From the NCBI GenBank assembly GCA_945861895.1, contig CAMAWF010000001.1, positions 1 to 64,000 on the forward strand: DNA of 64,000 nt, read 5' to 3'. Positions 7,217-15,779 of this stretch are shown here, piece by piece. Under the pieces are notes generated by a model that was not told the DNA's origin, made no database searches, and saw only the letters and a program-made list of their open reading frames with translations. The position numbers and the translations under genes are program-made. How positions within the stretch are numbered: position 1 is the first letter of the stretch; each line of letters begins with the position of its first letter. The DNA comes from Rhizobium sp. Q54 (lineage in GTDB: Bacteria > Pseudomonadota > Alphaproteobacteria > Rhizobiales > Xanthobacteraceae).

Positions 7217-10200
7217 TCATTCCTCCTCGGCCAGCAGCGTGGCATTGCCGCCGGCAGCCGCGGTGTTCACCGCCACCACCTGCTCGAGCGAAAAGCGATG
7301 CAGGTAATTCGGCCCGCCCGCTTTCGGACCGGTGCCGGACAATCCACTGCCGCCGAACGGCTGGGTGCCGACCACCGCGCCGATCATGTTGCGGTTGACG
7401 TAGACATTGCCGTGGGCAAGCCGCGCGACGACGTGCTCCACGGTTGCATCGATGCGCGATTGGATGCCGAGGGTGAGGCCGTAGCCAATTGCCGCGATGT
7501 CCTCGATCAGCGCGTCGAACTCGTCCGCGCGCCAGCGCACCACATGCAGGATCGGGCCGAAGACTTCCCTGGTGAGTTCGCGGGCGCGATCGAGCGCGAC
7601 GATGGCCGGGGCGACATAGGTTCCGTGCGCCGGCAAAGTTACGTCAGCGCAGAACAGCACCGCGCCACGCGCTTGCATGCGCGCAATCCAATTATCGAGC
7701 TTGTCCTTAGCTTCGGCGTCGATCACCGGCCCGACATGGGTGTCCACCTCGCGCGGATCGCCGAGTTTTAGCTCGCGCATTGCACCTACGATCATCTCAA
7801 GCACACGATCGGCAACGTCCTCCTGCACGCAGAGCAACCGCAATGCCGAACAGCGCTGCCCGGCCGAGCGGAAAGCCGAGGCGACGACGTCATCGGTCAC
7901 CTGCTCGGGCAAAGCCGTGGCATCGACGATCATGGCGTTGATGCCGCCGGTCTCCGCGATCAGCGGCACGATCGGGCCATTCTTGGCGGCAAGCGCGCGG
8001 TTGATTGCCTGCGCCACTTCGGTCGAACCGGTGAAGGCGACGCCCGCCGCGCGGCGGTCGGCGATGAGCATGGCGCCAACCTTGCCGTCGCCGGGAACCA
8101 GATGCAGCGCGCTGGGCGGCACGCCGGCCGCATGCAGCAGCCGCACCGCCTCGGCGGCAATCAGCGGGGTCTGCTCGGCGGGCTTCGCCACCACCGCGTT
8201 GCCGGCGGCAAGCGCTGCGACAACCTGGCCGGTGAAGATCGCGAGCGGGAAATTCCACGGACTGATGCAGATAAAGACACCACGGCCGCGATAACGCAGC
8301 GTGTTGGTTTCTCCCGTCGGCCCCGGCATCGCCTGCGGGCAAAGGACGCGGCCGGCTTCGGCGGCGTAGTAGCGGCAGAAATCGGCGGCCTCGCGCACCT
8401 CCGAAACGCAATCGTCGAGCGTCTTGCCGCCTTCGCTTTGCAGCAGCGCGATCAGCCGCGCCCGCTCCTGCTCTAACATGTCCGCCGCGCGCGCCAGCGC
8501 CGCCGCGCGGGTCTCGACCGTTGTAGCTGCCCACGATTCGAATCCGGCTGCCGCCGCGGACATCGCGGATTGCACAATCGCCTCGTCGCCTTCGTTCACT
8601 TTGCCGATCGTTTTGCCGTCGATCGGGGAGACGGCGTTCCGTTCCTTGCCGCCAACGGCGATGCCGTCGATCAACGGCGCTGCTTGAATCTCTGGCGCCG
8701 CATCGCGGATGTCCTTGAGCAAAGCGTCAAGGCTGGCGCGCTCGCCGAACTCGACGCCCAGCGAATTGCGCCGCGCATGGCCGTAGAGATCCCGCGGCAG
8801 CGGTATTTTTTTGTGGCGGGCGGCGTCCGCCGTGCCGATCCAGCTTTGCGGGCGCTTGAGTATCGCCGCAATGGGCACCGCGGGATCGGCGGCCACCGAG
8901 ACGAACGACGAATTAGCGCCGTTCTCCAACAGCCGGCGCACCAGATAGGCCAGCAGGTCGCGATAGCCGCCGACCGGCGCATAGACCCGGCACGCAAGCT
9001 CCGGCAGCTCGGCGCGCAGGCAATCGTAAAGCGCCTCGCCCATGCCGTGCAGGCGCTGAAATTCAAAACCATCGATCCCGCCGGCGTCCTCGATCACGCT
9101 CGCCACGGTCAGCGCGTTGTGGGTGGCGAATTGCGGATAGAGCCGCGGGCGCGCCTTGAGCAGCTTGCGCATGCAGGCGAGGTAACAAAGCTCGGTCATC
9201 GCCTTGCGGGTGAACACCGGATAGTCGGCAAGGCCGCGCTCCTGTGCGCGCTTGATCTCGGTATCCCAGTAGGCGCCCTTGACCAGCCGCACCATCAGGC
9301 GGCGGCCGAGCGCCTTGGCGGCGCCGTCGATCCAGTCGATCACGGCCGGCGCGCGTTTTTGATAGGCCTGCACCGCAAGGCCGAACCCGTCCCATCCCGC
9401 GAGCGAGCGGTCGGCGAGAACCGCGCCGATCACGTCGAGCGAAAGCTCCAGCCGGTCGGCTTCCTCGGCGTCGACGGTGAAATTGAGATCGTAGCGCTTG
9501 GCCGCCTGCGCGAGTTCGACGACGCGGGGCGTCAGCTCGGCAACAACGCGCTCGCGCGAGATCGCCTCATAGCGCGGATGCAACGCCGAAAGCTTGACCG
9601 AAATGCCGGGCCGCGCCGGCAGCGCCGTGTTGGGCGCGGCCTTGCCGATGGCGTCGATGGCGTCGGCATAGGAAACGAAATAGCGCCCGGCGTCGTCCGC
9701 AGTGCGCGCGCCCTCCCCCAGCATGTCGAAGGAATAACGCTGTTCTTGGTGCGCGCCGGCGCGCGCGAGCGCTTCATCGATGGTCTGCCCGAGGACGAAA
9801 TGCGAGCCGAGCAGCCGCATCGCCTGCCGCGTCGCCGCGCGCACCGCAGGCAGACCAAGCCGCTTGACGATGGCCTCGACGATATTCTCCGGCGTCTCGC
9901 CGGGCTGAATGACGCGGGCCGTCAGACCCAATGTCCAGGCCGAGGCCGAAACCAGCAGCGCGCCGGATTTCGCGCCGTGGCGCGTCCAGTCGCCGGCCTT
10001 GAGCTTGTCTTCGATCAGCCGGTCGGCGGTACCTGCGTCCGGCACCCGCAACAACGCCTCGGCCAGCACCATCAAAGCGAGGCCCTCTTTGGTGGAGAGC
10101 GAATAGGCGTGCAGGAAGTCCTCAACGCCGCCGAGCCCGCCGGCCAAGCCCCCCGACTTGGCGCGGATGGCCTCGACCAGCCTGCCGGCGCGGGCGTCGA

Positions 10201-10360
10201 TGCGCGCCTCAGCCGCGCCGGTGCGCCCGGCCGATGCCAGGAACTGCGCCGCCAATGGCTCGTCCGGCGGGGCATAGGCCGCCCGCAAGCCGGGCAAGGC
10301 TTCGGACCGCAAGGCTTCGGAGCGCAAGGCTTCGGAGCGCAAGTTTTCGCCCGCTGGCAT
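7217..10360 (-). CDS. putA: Bifunctional proline dehydrogenase / L-glutamate gamma-semialdehyde dehydrogenase
   Basis: A 1047-residue short-type PutA that oxidises proline to glutamate in two steps. The N-terminal half is the FAD-dependent proline dehydrogenase barrel (RYSFDMLGEGART and VKGAYWDTEIK motifs); the C-terminal half is an aldehyde dehydrogenase with the NAD-binding region around ISPWNFP, the catalytic-domain Glu in AETGG and the nucleophile Cys in GQRCSA. There is no N-terminal ribbon-helix-helix DNA-binding domain, so it is not self-regulating as in E. coli. Residues 7-22 are an LRSEA repeat encoded by a 15-base tandem repeat. It is divergent from the ABC importer at 10615; a 254-base gap holds both promoters. 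Confidence 0.96.
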   Translation of the reverse strand: MPAGENLRSEALRSEALRSEALPGLRAAYAPPDEPLAAQFLASAGRTGAAEARIDARAGRLVEAIRAKSGGLAGGLGGVEDFLHAYSLSTKEGLALMVLAEALLRVPDAGTADRLIEDKLKAGDWTRHGAKSGALLVSASAWTLGLTARVIQPGETPENIVEAIVKRLGLPAVRAATRQAMRLLGSHFVLGQTIDEALARAGAHQEQRYSFDMLGEGARTADDAGRYFVSYADAIDAIGKAAPNTALPARPGISVKLSALHPRYEAISRERVVAELTPRVVELAQAAKRYDLNFTVDAEEADRLELSLDVIGAVLADRSLAGWDGFGLAVQAYQKRAPAVIDWIDGAAKALGRRLMVRLVKGAYWDTEIKRAQERGLADYPVFTRKAMTELCYLACMRKLLKARPRLYPQFATHNALTVASVIEDAGGIDGFEFQRLHGMGEALYDCLRAELPELACRVYAPVGGYRDLLAYLVRRLLENGANSSFVSVAADPAVPIAAILKRPQSWIGTADAARHKKIPLPRDLYGHARRNSLGVEFGERASLDALLKDIRDAAPEIQAAPLIDGIAVGGKERNAVSPIDGKTIGKVNEGDEAIVQSAMSAAAAGFESWAATTVETRAAALARAADMLEQERARLIALLQSEGGKTLDDCVSEVREAADFCRYYAAEAGRVLCPQAMPGPTGETNTLRYRGRGVFICISPWNFPLAIFTGQVVAALAAGNAVVAKPAEQTPLIAAEAVRLLHAAGVPPSALHLVPGDGKVGAMLIADRRAAGVAFTGSTEVAQAINRALAAKNGPIVPLIAETGGINAMIVDATALPEQVTDDVVASAFRSAGQRCSALRLLCVQEDVADRVLEMIVGAMRELKLGDPREVDTHVGPVIDAEAKDKLDNWIARMQARGAVLFCADVTLPAHGTYVAPAIVALDRARELTREVFGPILHVVRWRADEFDALIEDIAAIGYGLTLGIQSRIDATVEHVVARLAHGNVYVNRNMIGAVVGTQPFGGSGLSGTGPKAGGPNYLHRFSLEQVVAVNTAAAGGNATLLAEEE
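10294..10353. repeat. 15-base tandem repeat in the putA 5-prime end
   Basis: Three near-identical 15-base units (GCAAGGCTTCGGAGC, first unit ending ACC) at 10294-10308, 10309-10323 and 10324-10338, plus a diverged fourth at 10339-10353. In frame they encode repeated Leu-Arg-Ser-Glu-Ala at residues 7-22 of PutA. Because the unit is a multiple of three, copy number could vary without breaking the gene. Confidence 0.85.
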
Positions 10361-10614
10361 GGCTTCAAGTCTCCGATCGGGCCACCCCGCATCCTAGCAG
10401 CGGTACGGCTAGCCGCTCGATCCGGATTAGATGTTCACTCCGGTTGCCCATTCAAACGGCAGCGAACTGACAGGTCTGACACGGCCTTGTGCAGAGCGCC
10501 CGCCGCGGCATTGTCCTATCTTGCTCTTTGCATCGGCATGTTCTTTGCTGGGCAAATGTCCGGGAATTAGCCATGGCCGGGGATGCCCCAGCCGCAGATA
10601 AGGACCACAGCGAC

Positions 10615-11643
10615 ATGCGTGTACCAAGCAGCATCCGGCCGGCCTGGGCGGGGTTTTTGATCGCGGCGGCGCTGGCGAGCGCGCCTGCGGCCGCCGACAC
10701 CAACATCAAGTTCACCCTCGATTTCAAATTCGAAGGTCCATCGGCGCCGTTCCTCGTCGGTCTCGACAAGGGCTACTACAAGGCCGAGGGGCTTAACGTC
10801 ACCATCGATTCCGCCGCGGGTTCGCTCGAACCGATCAACCGCGTGGCGTCGGGCACCTACGACATGGGCTTCGGCGACGTGAACTCGCTGATCAAATTCC
10901 GCGACGCCAATCCCAACACGCCGATCAAGGCGGTGTTCATGGTCTACAACCGGCCGCCGTTCTCGATCGTCGGCCGCAAACGCCGCGGCATCACCAAGCC
11001 GAAGGATCTTGAAGGCAAAAAGCTGGGCGCGCCCGCGCCCGACGGCGCCTATGCGCAGTGGCCGATCTTCGTGCAGGCCAACGGCATCGATGCCTCCAAG
11101 GTCACCATCGAGAATGTCGGCTTCCCGGTGCGCGAACCGATGCTGGCCGCCGGTCAGGTCGACGCCATCACCGGATTCTCGTTCTCGTCCTTCATCAACC
11201 TCAAGGACCGCGGCGTTCCGGTCGACGACATCGTCGTGCTGCTGATGGCGGACTACGGCGTCAATCTCTACGGCAACGTCATCATGGTGAATCCGAAATT
11301 CGCCGCCGAGAACCCGAACGCGGTGAAAGGTTTCCTGCGCGCCTTCGTCAAGGGCCTCAAGGACACGGTGAAATCGCCGGCCACCGCCGTCGATTCCGTC
11401 ATCAAGCGCAATGACGTCGCCAAGAAGGAAGTCGAACTCGAACGCCTGAACATGGCGTTGCGCGACAACTTCATCACCGCCGAAGTGAAGGCGAACGGCT
11501 ACGGCGCTATCGACACGGCGCGGTTCGACAAGGCAATTGCGCAGATCGGGCTCACCTACAAGTTCAAGGCGGCAGCGCCGCAGGCTGCCGACATTTTCGA
11601 CGCGACGTTCCTGCCCTCGGCGGCCGAACGCAAGTTCAACTAG
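10615..11643 (+). CDS. ABC transporter substrate-binding protein, NMT1/THI5-like (NitT/TauT family)
   Basis: A 342-residue periplasmic binding protein. I chose the ATG at 10615 (AAGGA ten bases upstream) because it places a clean signal peptide at residues 1-27 ending in SAPAAA. The mature protein has the NMT1/THI5 fold seen in importers of sulfonates, nitrate, riboflavin or pyrimidine precursors: the opening KFTLDFKFEGPSAPFLVGLDKGYY segment and the VASGTYDMGFGDVN region. The ligand cannot be predicted. The ATPase and permease genes follow at 20 bases and by ATGA overlap, giving a complete three-gene importer operon. Confidence 0.9.
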   Translation: MRVPSSIRPAWAGFLIAAALASAPAAADTNIKFTLDFKFEGPSAPFLVGLDKGYYKAEGLNVTIDSAAGSLEPINRVASGTYDMGFGDVNSLIKFRDANPNTPIKAVFMVYNRPPFSIVGRKRRGITKPKDLEGKKLGAPAPDGAYAQWPIFVQANGIDASKVTIENVGFPVREPMLAAGQVDAITGFSFSSFINLKDRGVPVDDIVVLLMADYGVNLYGNVIMVNPKFAAENPNAVKGFLRAFVKGLKDTVKSPATAVDSVIKRNDVAKKEVELERLNMALRDNFITAEVKANGYGAIDTARFDKAIAQIGLTYKFKAAAPQAADIFDATFLPSAAERKFN

Positions 11644-11663
11644 ACGCGGACGGAGGCGGCGTC

Positions 11664-12446
11664 ATGCCCGCCTTTGTCGCGCTTGACGGCGTCAGCCACG
11701 CCTATGGCGGCGCTGGCAATGCGCTCGCGGTCGAAGGTCTGTCGATTTCCGTAGAGACCGGCGAGTTCGCCGCCGTGGTCGGGCCGTCCGGCTGCGGCAA
11801 GTCGACCTTGATGAAGCTCGCCACCGGCCTGCAATTTCCCCATATCGGATCGGTGCAGGTGGCGGGCGAAATCATCCGCGCGCCGGTGAAAATCGCCGGC
11901 ATGGCGTTCCAGGCGCCGACGCTGCTGCCCTGGCGCACCACCAGAGAAAACCTTCTGCTGCCGCTCGAAATCGTCCAGCCCTACCGCAGCCAGATGCGCC
12001 GGCGCAAAAAGGAGTTTCGCCAACGCGCGGAGAATTTGCTCGCCTCCGTCGGGCTTGCCGGCCAGGGCGAGAAGTTTCCCTGGGAACTGTCCGGCGGCAT
12101 GCAGCAGCGCACGTCGCTCTGCCGCGCGCTCATCCATGAGCCGAAACTGCTCATGCTCGACGAGCCGTTCGGGGCGCTCGATGCCTTCACGCGCGAGGAA
12201 CTGTGGTGCGTGATCCGCGATCTGCACGCCGCCCGCAAAATAACCATCGTTCTCGTCACCCACGACTTGCGCGAAGCGGTGTTTCTCGCCGACCGTGTTT
12301 TCGTCATGTCCGCCCGCCCGGGCCGCATCGTCGTCGAGCGCCGCATCGAGTTGCCGCGTCCGCGCGATATCGACGTGACCTTCACGACCGCGTTCCAGGA
12401 GACCGTGCAGGAATTGCGCAGCCACATCGTCAAGGCACGCGCATGA
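11664..12446 (+). CDS. ABC transporter ATP-binding protein, NitT/TauT family
   Basis: A 260-residue nucleotide-binding subunit that powers the adjacent importer. Walker A GPSGCGKST is at residues 40-48, the Q-loop at AFQAPTLLPW (81-90), the signature LSGGMQQR at 142-149, Walker B plus D-loop LLMLDEPFGALD at 162-173, and the switch His in LVTHD near 199. This is the SsuB/TauB/NrtD type. It is separated from the binding-protein gene by 20 bases and overlaps the permease gene by ATGA at 12443-12446. Confidence 0.93.
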   Translation: MPAFVALDGVSHAYGGAGNALAVEGLSISVETGEFAAVVGPSGCGKSTLMKLATGLQFPHIGSVQVAGEIIRAPVKIAGMAFQAPTLLPWRTTRENLLLPLEIVQPYRSQMRRRKKEFRQRAENLLASVGLAGQGEKFPWELSGGMQQRTSLCRALIHEPKLLMLDEPFGALDAFTREELWCVIRDLHAARKITIVLVTHDLREAVFLADRVFVMSARPGRIVVERRIELPRPRDIDVTFTTAFQETVQELRSHIVKARA

Positions 12447-13216
12447 GCCGCACCGCAACGATCGTGAAGCTCTCGCCGTGGCTGTTCACCATCGGACTTT
12501 TCATTATTTGGGAAGCGGCGGTGCGGATATTCAATGTCCCGGAATTTTTTCTGCCGCCGCCGACCGCGATCGCCAAAGCCTTCGTGGATTTTTCCGGCCC
12601 GCTCTACCGCAATTCGCTCATCACGCTGGAATCCACCCTGGTCGGTTTTGCCTTGGCAGTCGGCTTCGGGCTGTTGCTCGGCCTGCTCGTCGGCTGGTCG
12701 CGCACCATGTATGCCGGGCTTTATCCCTTGATGATCGGCTTCAACGCCATCCCGAAAGTCGCGCTGGTGCCGATCCTGGTGCTGTGGTTCGGCATCGGCT
12801 TCGTGCCGGCGGTGCTCACCGCCTTCCTGATTTCGTTTTTCCCGATCGTGGTCAACGTGGCGACGGGTCTCGCCACCATCGAGCCCGAGCTTGAAGACGT
12901 GCTCAAGGCACTCGGCGCGTCCAAGCTGGACATCATGCGCAAGGTCGGCATCCCGCGCACGCTGCCCTATTTCTTCGGCTCGCTGAAAGTGGCGATCACG
13001 CTTGCCTTCGTCGGCTCGGTGATCTCCGAAAGCGTCGCGTCCAATTACGGCATCGGAAATTTGATGTTGCAGGCGCAGGCGCAATTCCAGGTGCCGCTGA
13101 TCTTCGCCGGGCTGGTCGTGCTCGCGGTCGAAGGCATCGTCATGTATTGGCTGATGGTCGTGCTTGAGCGCCGGATGACCGGATGGGCGCAACGTTCCGG
13201 TTTCGCGCAGACCTGA
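12443..13216 (+). CDS. ABC transporter permease, NitT/TauT family
   Basis: A 257-residue inner-membrane permease with about six hydrophobic segments. The EAA loop that docks the ATPase is seen around EDVLKALGASKLDIMRKVGIP (residues about 150-171). Translationally coupled to the ATPase gene by an ATGA overlap, and last gene of the importer operon. Fourteen bases downstream a dispersed palindromic repeat begins, which may act as the operon terminator. Confidence 0.92.
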   Translation: MSRTATIVKLSPWLFTIGLFIIWEAAVRIFNVPEFFLPPPTAIAKAFVDFSGPLYRNSLITLESTLVGFALAVGFGLLLGLLVGWSRTMYAGLYPLMIGFNAIPKVALVPILVLWFGIGFVPAVLTAFLISFFPIVVNVATGLATIEPELEDVLKALGASKLDIMRKVGIPRTLPYFFGSLKVAITLAFVGSVISESVASNYGIGNLMLQAQAQFQVPLIFAGLVVLAVEGIVMYWLMVVLERRMTGWAQRSGFAQT

Positions 13217-13228
13217 ACGATCGTGGCG

Positions 13229-13334
13229 CTAGAGCATGATCCCGAAAAGTGGGAACCGGTTTTCGGAAAAGATCATGCTCAAACAAAAAAGATGGGGCTA
13301 GGCCCTGATTCAATTGGAGCGGATCAGCCTCTAG
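13229..13334. repeat. Dispersed palindromic intergenic repeat, copy 1
   Basis: A roughly 105-base element between two convergent genes. Perfect 10-base arms GAGCATGATC (13232-13241) and GATCATGCTC (13271-13280) enclose an inner pair CCGAAAA/TTTTCGG; the element continues through a GGCCCTGATTCAATTGG segment and ends CTCTAG, mirrored by CTAGAG at the left end. A near-identical copy is at 40111-40212 and a variant at 63879-63951. The terminal CTAG supplies the TAG stop of the lysR gene (13331-13333). Confidence 0.9.
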
Positions 13335-14254
13335 GCGGCCGAAGTCTTGGCTCGCGCCGAAACAATCGGCGGCGAGACGACATCCACGACAGCTGGATCG
13401 GCATCGGGCCGTAAATCCGTAACGATCGCGTCCGCCAGCTGTTCGAGGAGCTCGCGGTCGCTGCCTTCACGGATATAAATTCCGCAATTGAGAAGCGGCA
13501 GCTGCGGCATGCCCCCGTCATCCCAGATCACCAGGCCCGGTCCAAAAACACGCCGGCGCGCCAAAACCATGACTCCGAGGCCGGCCGCGACCGCGGCACT
13601 GAGGCTGACGATGCTGGGACCGAAAAACACGTCTTCCCAGTCGCGCCCGATCTTCTTCAGCGCCGCCACCGCGAGACGGTGCGACATGCTGTCCTCGCCA
13701 TAGGACACGAGCGGCAACGGCCGATTTGGATCGATCTTTGTCGTCGCCCCGCGCACCCAAACCATTTCTTCCTTCCAATGATGGCGCGCATCCAAGGCCG
13801 GTCCCATCGACAAAGTCACCAGCAGGTCGATCTCTCCCTGCCGAAGCTGCCGAATGAGCGGATCGTAGGAGCCTGAGCGGACGTGAAATCGCACGCCCGG
13901 ACACTGCTCGCGAAAATTGGCGAGCGCGCCCGGCAACGCCGCGGCAACGAAATCGCCGGGCGTGCCGACGCGAATCGTTCGTTCTGCCGAGCGCGGCCCG
14001 GCGAGGCTAAAAATTTGATCGTTGATCGACAGCAACCGCCGGGCATGGTTGACCACCATCTCGCCGCGCGGCGTGAGCGCGATGCCGGGCGCGCTTTTGT
14101 CAAACAAATCTGTGCCGAGCAGAAATTGCAGACGCTTGATCTGCGCGCTCACCGCCGGCTGGGTCACGCCAAGCGATTGCGCGGCCTTGGTATAGCTGCG
14201 CAAATCGACCACAGCGACGAGCGTTCGCAAAAGATCCGTGGGGATGTTGGTCAT
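13331..14254 (-). CDS. LysR family transcriptional regulator
   Basis: A 307-residue LTTR. The winged helix-turn-helix is at residues 6-65 (LLRTLVAVVDLRSYTKAAQSLGV then TQPAVSAQIKRLQ), followed by the linker helix and the two-lobed effector-binding domain (GTPGDFVAAALPGAL...). It lies 172 bases downstream of the thiolase gene on the same strand and may regulate it or itself; the AT-rich gap (14255-14426) is the natural place for its operator. The stop codon is provided by the end of the neighbouring repeat. Effector unknown. Confidence 0.92.
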   Translation of the reverse strand: MTNIPTDLLRTLVAVVDLRSYTKAAQSLGVTQPAVSAQIKRLQFLLGTDLFDKSAPGIALTPRGEMVVNHARRLLSINDQIFSLAGPRSAERTIRVGTPGDFVAAALPGALANFREQCPGVRFHVRSGSYDPLIRQLRQGEIDLLVTLSMGPALDARHHWKEEMVWVRGATTKIDPNRPLPLVSYGEDSMSHRLAVAALKKIGRDWEDVFFGPSIVSLSAAVAAGLGVMVLARRRVFGPGLVIWDDGGMPQLPLLNCGIYIREGSDRELLEQLADAIVTDLRPDADPAVVDVVSPPIVSARAKTSAA

Positions 14255-14426
14255 GTCCTCTGCATTCTCCCCTGGCAGGAATGCGCGACGGCAATTGCCA
14301 TATGTACGCTAACGAGAGTTAATCTCGCGCGTAACGTAACATAGTCAGTTGAATTGAATGCCGCGATGAAATTTTCAGTTTTCGTGCAGAATAGTGGCCG
14401 CGCCGCGCAACGGTTATGTATACAAA

Positions 14427-15593
14427 TTATTTGATGCGCTCCAGAATACTCACGTAATTCGCGACCGACGTGCCGCCCATATTGAACAATCCGCCGAGCC
14501 GCGCGTTCTTCACCTGGATTTCACCGGCGCTGTCCGTGAGTTGCATTGCGGCGAGCGCGTGCATGGAAACGCCGGTCGCGCCGATCGGATGACCCTTGGC
14601 CTTGAGGCCGCCTGACGGATTGATTGGCAATTTGCCGTCTTTCTGCGTCCAGCCCTCCTTGATCGCGCGCGCGCCCTGACCCTCCGGGGTGAGCCCCATC
14701 GCCTCATATTCGATCAGTTCGGCGACGGTGAAGCAGTCGTGCGTCTCCACGAATGAGAGATCGCCGAGAGTGAGGCCAGCGTTGGCAAGCGCCCGCTGCC
14801 AGGCGTGGGCACAGCCCTCGAATTTGAGAATGTCGCGCTTCGACATCGGCAGAAAATCCTGCACGTGCTCGGCGGCGCGGAAGGCGACCGCCTTGCCGAG
14901 CTTGAGCGCGGTATCGACATCGGCAAGCACCACGGCGGCGGCGCCGTCGGAGACCAGCGAGCAATCCGTGCGCTTGAGCGGTCCGGCGACGAACGGGTTC
15001 TTTTCACTCTCGGCGCGGCAGAATTCGTAGCCGATATCCTTGCGCATCTGGGCGTAAGGATTGCCGACGCCGTTCTTGTGGTTTTTCGCCGCGATCATGG
15101 CGAGCGCGTCCGACTGGTCGCCCCATTTTTGAAAATAAAGTCCCGCGATCTTGCCGAATATGCCGGCGAAGCCGCCATCGATGTCGGCTTCCTCGCGCAT
15201 ATAGGATGCCTTGAGCAGGTTGCGCCCGATCTCCGGCGCGGGTGTCGTGGTCATCTGCTCGACGCCGATCGCGAGCACGATGCGCGCGCTCTTTGCCTCG
15301 ATGGCCTTGAGGCCCTGGTGCACGGCGGCCGAGCCGGTGGCGCAGGCATTCTCGACTCGCGTGGCGCGCTTGAAGCGCAAATCTGGAGAGGCCTGCAACA
15401 CCAAGGAAGCGGTGAAATCCTGCGCGGAAAAACCGGCATTGAAATGGCCGAGCACGATCTCATCCACATCGCGCGCCGCGATGCCGGCATCGGCCAGCGC
15501 TTCCACCGTCACCCGGACGATGAGGCTTTCGACCGTCTCGTCATTAAGCCTACCGAAGGGGGTGTGGGCCCATCCGACGATGCAGGCGCTCAT
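14427..15593 (-). CDS. Thiolase family protein (SCP-x / lipid-transfer type acetyl-CoA acyltransferase)
   Basis: A 388-residue thiolase-fold protein. The nucleophile Cys84 is in ENACATGSAA, with His in VETHDCF and in GHPIGATG. The C-terminal catalytic CxG of classical thiolases is replaced by NMGGTSVANYVSIL, which marks the SCP-x/nonspecific lipid-transfer subfamily found in sterol and branched-chain acyl-CoA degradation; such proteins may cleave 3-oxoacyl-CoAs or act as (retro-)Claisen or aldol enzymes. Its usual small DUF35/OB-fold partner is not next to it. It is followed on the same strand by a LysR gene. Confidence 0.9.
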   Translation of the reverse strand: MSACIVGWAHTPFGRLNDETVESLIVRVTVEALADAGIAARDVDEIVLGHFNAGFSAQDFTASLVLQASPDLRFKRATRVENACATGSAAVHQGLKAIEAKSARIVLAIGVEQMTTTPAPEIGRNLLKASYMREEADIDGGFAGIFGKIAGLYFQKWGDQSDALAMIAAKNHKNGVGNPYAQMRKDIGYEFCRAESEKNPFVAGPLKRTDCSLVSDGAAAVVLADVDTALKLGKAVAFRAAEHVQDFLPMSKRDILKFEGCAHAWQRALANAGLTLGDLSFVETHDCFTVAELIEYEAMGLTPEGQGARAIKEGWTQKDGKLPINPSGGLKAKGHPIGATGVSMHALAAMQLTDSAGEIQVKNARLGGLFNMGGTSVANYVSILERIK

Positions 15594-15779
15594 CGAGCTT
15601 TCCTTTGCCGAATTTTGGTCGCTTTCCTCGGCGATGAACCGGGGCAGCGGTCACTATTAACATAAATCGGGCGTGGCCGGCTTTGCCACCACCCCCGTCT
15701 TCGGTTTAGATATTCCAGCACAACCGCCTATGGAACCCGTTGGTTCGAAGGCCCGAGGAACAGAACCGGACCCCGCATA

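Noticed and set aside
8570..10570. A 666-codon plus-strand reading frame opposite putA
   Set aside because: It mirrors the putA codon pattern; putA has complete enzyme motifs, and the antisense translation is Arg/His/Gln-rich with no recognisable domain. Such shadows are expected at this GC content.
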